Source: Epinephelus fuscoguttatus (lineage: Eukaryota; Chordata; Actinopteri; Perciformes; Serranidae). Taken from it: DNA of 64,000 bases. The notes under the pieces are model-generated. The model made no database searches, was not told the origin of the DNA, and saw nothing but the letters and a program-made list of their open reading frames with translations. Below are positions 61,401 through 64,000 of the stretch, piece after piece; position 1 is the first letter of the stretch; each line of letters opens with the position of its first letter. The stretch spans positions 21,678,449-21,742,448 of the forward strand of contig NC_064773.1 in assembly GCF_011397635.1 (NCBI RefSeq), given 5' to 3'. The position numbers were made by a program, and so were the translations under genes.

Positions 61401-62108
61401 AGGTAATTTTTAAACAGTAAGTCGTTGACTTCAGAAACAGTTAGACAAGAGCAGGCTTCTCATTTCTAGCCCATGATGGTCCATTTTGTCTGCTGAAATG
61501 AAGACTGTCAATTGCAGATTTTATCAGCTGCAGGTAGCTAACTGATTAGCCTAGCGTTAACTGATGATAGACACTTTCTGCAAAACAAACACATTCCACT
61601 TACCAAGGTCTACAAATCCAATATCAACATATATTTTGGCACAATAGGAGCCCAGGAGGAAGCCAAACATGGGGCCCAGGAGAGTAATGGTCTGGAGACA
61701 AGCTGCAAATCACAACATGAGGAGAAGGAGGATGAGGTGAAAAGAGACATTTTAACAGAACTCCAGTGGGAATATATTTGCTAAGAGTTAAGACACTGTC
61801 ACACTAGATTGCAGCATTTCAAAATTTGTGAGACATGCACATATTTGAGTGCATTACTTTTGTTTTTAAAGATATATTGAAGTGTTGGTATCTGACAATA
61901 TTTAACATCTGAACTCTGCCAAAATCCCACTGGAAACCCCAAATGAGTTATGTTATCTTACCTATATAGAAGGGTGAGTTCTCTGCTTTAGCAAAGTCGT
62001 CGATGTAAGAGATGCCCAGAGGTGCGACGGGGGTTTCTCCAATGCCCCGCAGAGCGTTGCCCAGGAACACATAGATCCACATGTGGGACCCAGACTCTCT
62101 CACACAGG
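55417..62108 (-). CDS. slco1c1: SLCO1-family organic anion transporter, 3' 10 exons (5' end outside)
   Basis: Twelve-span plasma-membrane transporter of bile acids, thyroid hormone and other organic anions. Exons seen: 62108-61962, 61702-61604, 60913-60680, 60536-60372, 59809-59614, 59469-59304, 58134-57950, 57703-57639, 56140-56023, 55915-55417; 1874 nt, 623 codons plus stop, phases all closing. Diagnostic segments are [20 protein letters not shown], the OATP signature [32 protein letters not shown], and the cysteine-rich Kazal-like loop between transmembrane spans 9 and 10 ([17 protein letters not shown] onwards to HNCSCV). About 100 or more N-terminal residues must lie beyond position 64000; no further exon was found between 62109 and 64000. 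The paralogue is uncertain: similarity and neighbours favour slco1c1 but slco1d1-like fish paralogues are possible. The cytosolic tail after the last span is long and acidic. Confidence 0.9.
56256..57516. mobile_element. Harbinger-like element with TAA duplication, filling an slco1 intron
   Basis: Ends tgctgggttcacaccaga and (complement of the right end) tgctgggttcacactgga match except for two bases. TAA flanks both sides (56253-56255, 57517-57519), the 3-bp duplication usual for PIF/Harbinger. Another inverted-repeat element is nested inside. It occupies about 1261 of the 1498 bp of the intron between the exons ending at 57639 and starting at 56140. Confidence 0.8.
56572..57172. mobile_element. 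Nested element with ~85-bp terminal inverted repeats
   Basis: Left arm (56572-56655, containing cgatggcccaaaattccaaa) is inverted at 57085-57172 (tttggaattttgggccatcg). Arms diverge in the middle but rejoin at tctctgacag. The interior includes a poly-A/lysine-codon tract near 56655-56680 and a repeat related to that at 63240-63400. Confidence 0.8.
58290..59245. repeat. Dispersed repeat in slco1 intron with duplicated end
   Basis: Phrases such as ttgttatagcgccacccagt and caaagtttcatgtctctac are typical of a large fish intergenic repeat family. The end cagtgaggagaaaaacatgg (near 59175-59195) recurs as cagtgagtagaaaaacgtgg near 58314-58334 in the same orientation, so two copies of one end flank the body in direct orientation. 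No coding capacity was recognised. Confidence 0.6.
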
Positions 62109-62363
62109 CTCCATAAAACACACACAATAAGAGAGCATGGTATTGATTTTGTTGCAAAGATCTGATACTCTATATACTCTGTACTATCTCTGATGTATTA
62201 AATGTTTATAAATGTTTAAAATCACCAACGTCTCCCAAACTTAAATGCAGATAAATATCTTTACAAGTAGTTTGAACCACGTGGTCCATGTGTGTATATG
62301 TGTGTATTGACTGCACCATTCATAGATTGGCCCAGTCCCCAGAAGAAAATGTTGGCATTGTAC

Positions 62364-63398
62364 TTTGCTGCAAACCACAAATATGTCACATTTCCACATA
62401 TCAAATGTATCATATTTTACGGTGTCGTAATATATGAACTGACGTCATAGGGAGGTGAAGCAGGGAAGCAAGGAAGTTGCAGACCACTGTTCAAGACCAA
62501 CAAAATGAAAAAAAACAGTAGTTTTCAGCAAGCCATCGCTGTAGTTCAAGCAGCCTTTTATCCACCAAATGTGGATGTTTTTTAGAAACTCAATACTGCG
62601 TGGCTATGAAAAGCAATCATTTTATATCAAGACATTGCTGCGTTTCCTACCAGGATAGCACCACAAAAAGTGGTTGTTTTTTATTGACAAATGGCTGTGT
62701 TTTCAATATGTTCTCACTCTGAAGTCGTTGAAATCCGGCGCTTGGGCAGTGACTTGCAGCGTCGGACACAGACGAAAAAAGCCGTCCGTTACAATCGGCA
62801 TGATACGTGGCCAGTTGCCGTTATATTTTCAAGGTGTAAGGGGGAAACACTGAAGACAAGAAGAAAGGTTAAGGTGGTGAAAGTCCGAGTGGGGAAGGTG
62901 GGATGGGTGGTGGATGCGTCCAATGAACGACTTTCACCCTTTCAATCAACAACTTTCACCTAGTGCATTTATTTTGAAAGAGACTGTATGTTAACGTTAA
63001 TTTCCTGTGAAAACAGTAGTGTATTTTGAAAGAAGATGATGCATTTAACAGGCAGAACTTGACACGGTGTCCGAGAATGTCAACAACCAACGCACCCAGG
63101 GTACCTTGCACGTCGTATCTGGACGTGGAAAGTCCATGACCAAACGTTAATATGTGACAAGGTCAGAGCGAGAATGTGTTGGTGTTTTCTGCCGGAATAG
63201 TGCCATGAAAAGTGTTTTTTTTTTTTTTTTTTTTAACCAAGGCATCACTGTGTTTCTTTTTCCAGCCATAACCAAGTGCTTTTTGTGCGTAAACCTGACC
63301 ACACTTTAACCACAGTATTGCTGAAATGTAAAGTTTCAACATATCCACTACATAATAAATGTAAATGTGACATATCCCGCAGAAATGTACAAAGCAAA
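62364..63398. repeat. Candidate transposon upstream of first visible slco1 exon
   Basis: Left tttgctgcaaaccacaaata with tgtcacattt (62364-62393) is roughly inverted at the right, where aaatgtgacatatcccgcag leads to acaaagcaaa (63363-63398). The right part (ttttccagccataaccaagt, then gctttttgtgcgtaaacctg) is shared with 56800-56975. Short frames inside show no known similarity. Confidence 0.5.
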
Positions 63399-63399
63399 C

Positions 63400-64000
63400 A
63401 TTTTTCATGTTGATTTGGTTACACAGAATCTTCTATTAATTTTGCTTCTAAAAGAAGGTGTTGGTGCCTGTGTATCACAAACCCCTCCCTATTCACAAGT
63501 TACTGAGAAAGAGAAAATGAAGTCTGTGGCCTCAATTATTAAGTCTACCTTAAACCAGATGTAGGAATACAATGTGGTGTTGATTCAATATCAGTGTAAC
63601 AGGATGCGGTTTAAAGCTTGTATATCACGGCATTGTGACTTCCATATTATGTTTCTTTTCAAATACATCTCATCAGAGCAGCAGAACAGGATCAATACAC
63701 TACTTTCTGTGGCTGTATGATGTGATTTATGTGAGGGAAATGATTAATTATGGCTCAACAATAGAAAGACTGAAGAAACATATCAGCTGAAGCCCATCTC
63801 AGGGAAGTAAAACTGATAAACAGATATGTGTCCAAGCTGAATTTATTACCAAAAATATGTCTGCTTTCTCAGTGATGCTAGTAAATAAGATCTGATGGTC
63901 CCACATATTATTCTTTCTGTCTTTTTTAAGCTTTCATCTCATGTTGCCTTGCTCTGCAGTCCACATACAGAACGACTTCAGCAGCTCTGTGCAGAACATA
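63400..64000. other. slco1 intron or upstream sequence, no exon found
   Basis: I searched the minus strand for the conserved exon preceding the GNALRGIGE exon and found none. The sequence is AT-rich without a recognised feature. Confidence 0.4.

Noticed and set aside
63925-64000. Possible upstream slco1 exon at the window edge
   Set aside because: The minus-strand translation near 63935-64000 does not resemble the expected transporter segment.
1-64000. Prokaryote-type systems, CRISPR arrays, tRNA or rRNA genes
   Set aside because: No spaced direct repeats, cloverleaf-like genes with A/B boxes, or rRNA segments were recognised; the window is ordinary vertebrate chromosomal DNA.

Overview
The window is vertebrate nuclear DNA, almost certainly from a teleost and probably a percomorph-like fish. 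The evidence is GT/AG-split genes with ordinary vertebrate codon use, compact introns, CA/GT microsatellites, and many small DNA transposons and foldback repeats of the kind common in teleosts. I saw no prokaryotic, plasmid or viral gene. No rRNA, tRNA or CRISPR array was seen.

All four genes I can support lie on the minus strand. Read in transcription order (right to left) they are: an organic-anion transporter of the SLCO1 family (55417-62108, 5' end outside the window, best guess slco1c1), islet amyloid polypeptide iapp (45815-46707, with a probable untranslated first exon near 48350), pyroxd1 (30759-38741, 13 coding exons, 489 aa) and ethanolamine kinase etnk1 (12225-26468, 8 coding exons, 360 aa). 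I built each exon chain by hand from acceptor/donor dinucleotides, reading phase and resemblance to remembered human proteins; all phases close. Slco1-iapp-pyroxd1 is the human chromosome 12p order. In human many genes separate PYROXD1 from ETNK1, whereas here the two are neighbours about 4 kb apart. The genes share no pathway; they are a conserved block rather than a functional cluster.

The region left of 9.5 kb, the etnk1-pyroxd1 spacer (26.7-30.3 kb), the pyroxd1-iapp spacer (38.8-45.4 kb) and the iapp-slco1 spacer (48.6-55.0 kb) hold no gene I can support. They and the introns are rich in transposon remains: hAT-like elements with 8-bp target duplications in etnk1 introns, a 543-bp element with an exact 9-bp duplication that carries a RecQ-helicase-like fragment, a decayed Tc1/mariner transposase with DD36E-like spacing, a Harbinger MYB/SANT fragment, a LINE 3' end, several foldback repeats, and a transposon-inside-transposon that makes up most of one slco1 intron.

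The most interesting theme is that several non-autonomous elements here carry short exon-like coding fragments that start with ATG, and in two of the three main cases stop at a splice donor, rather than recognisable transposase.
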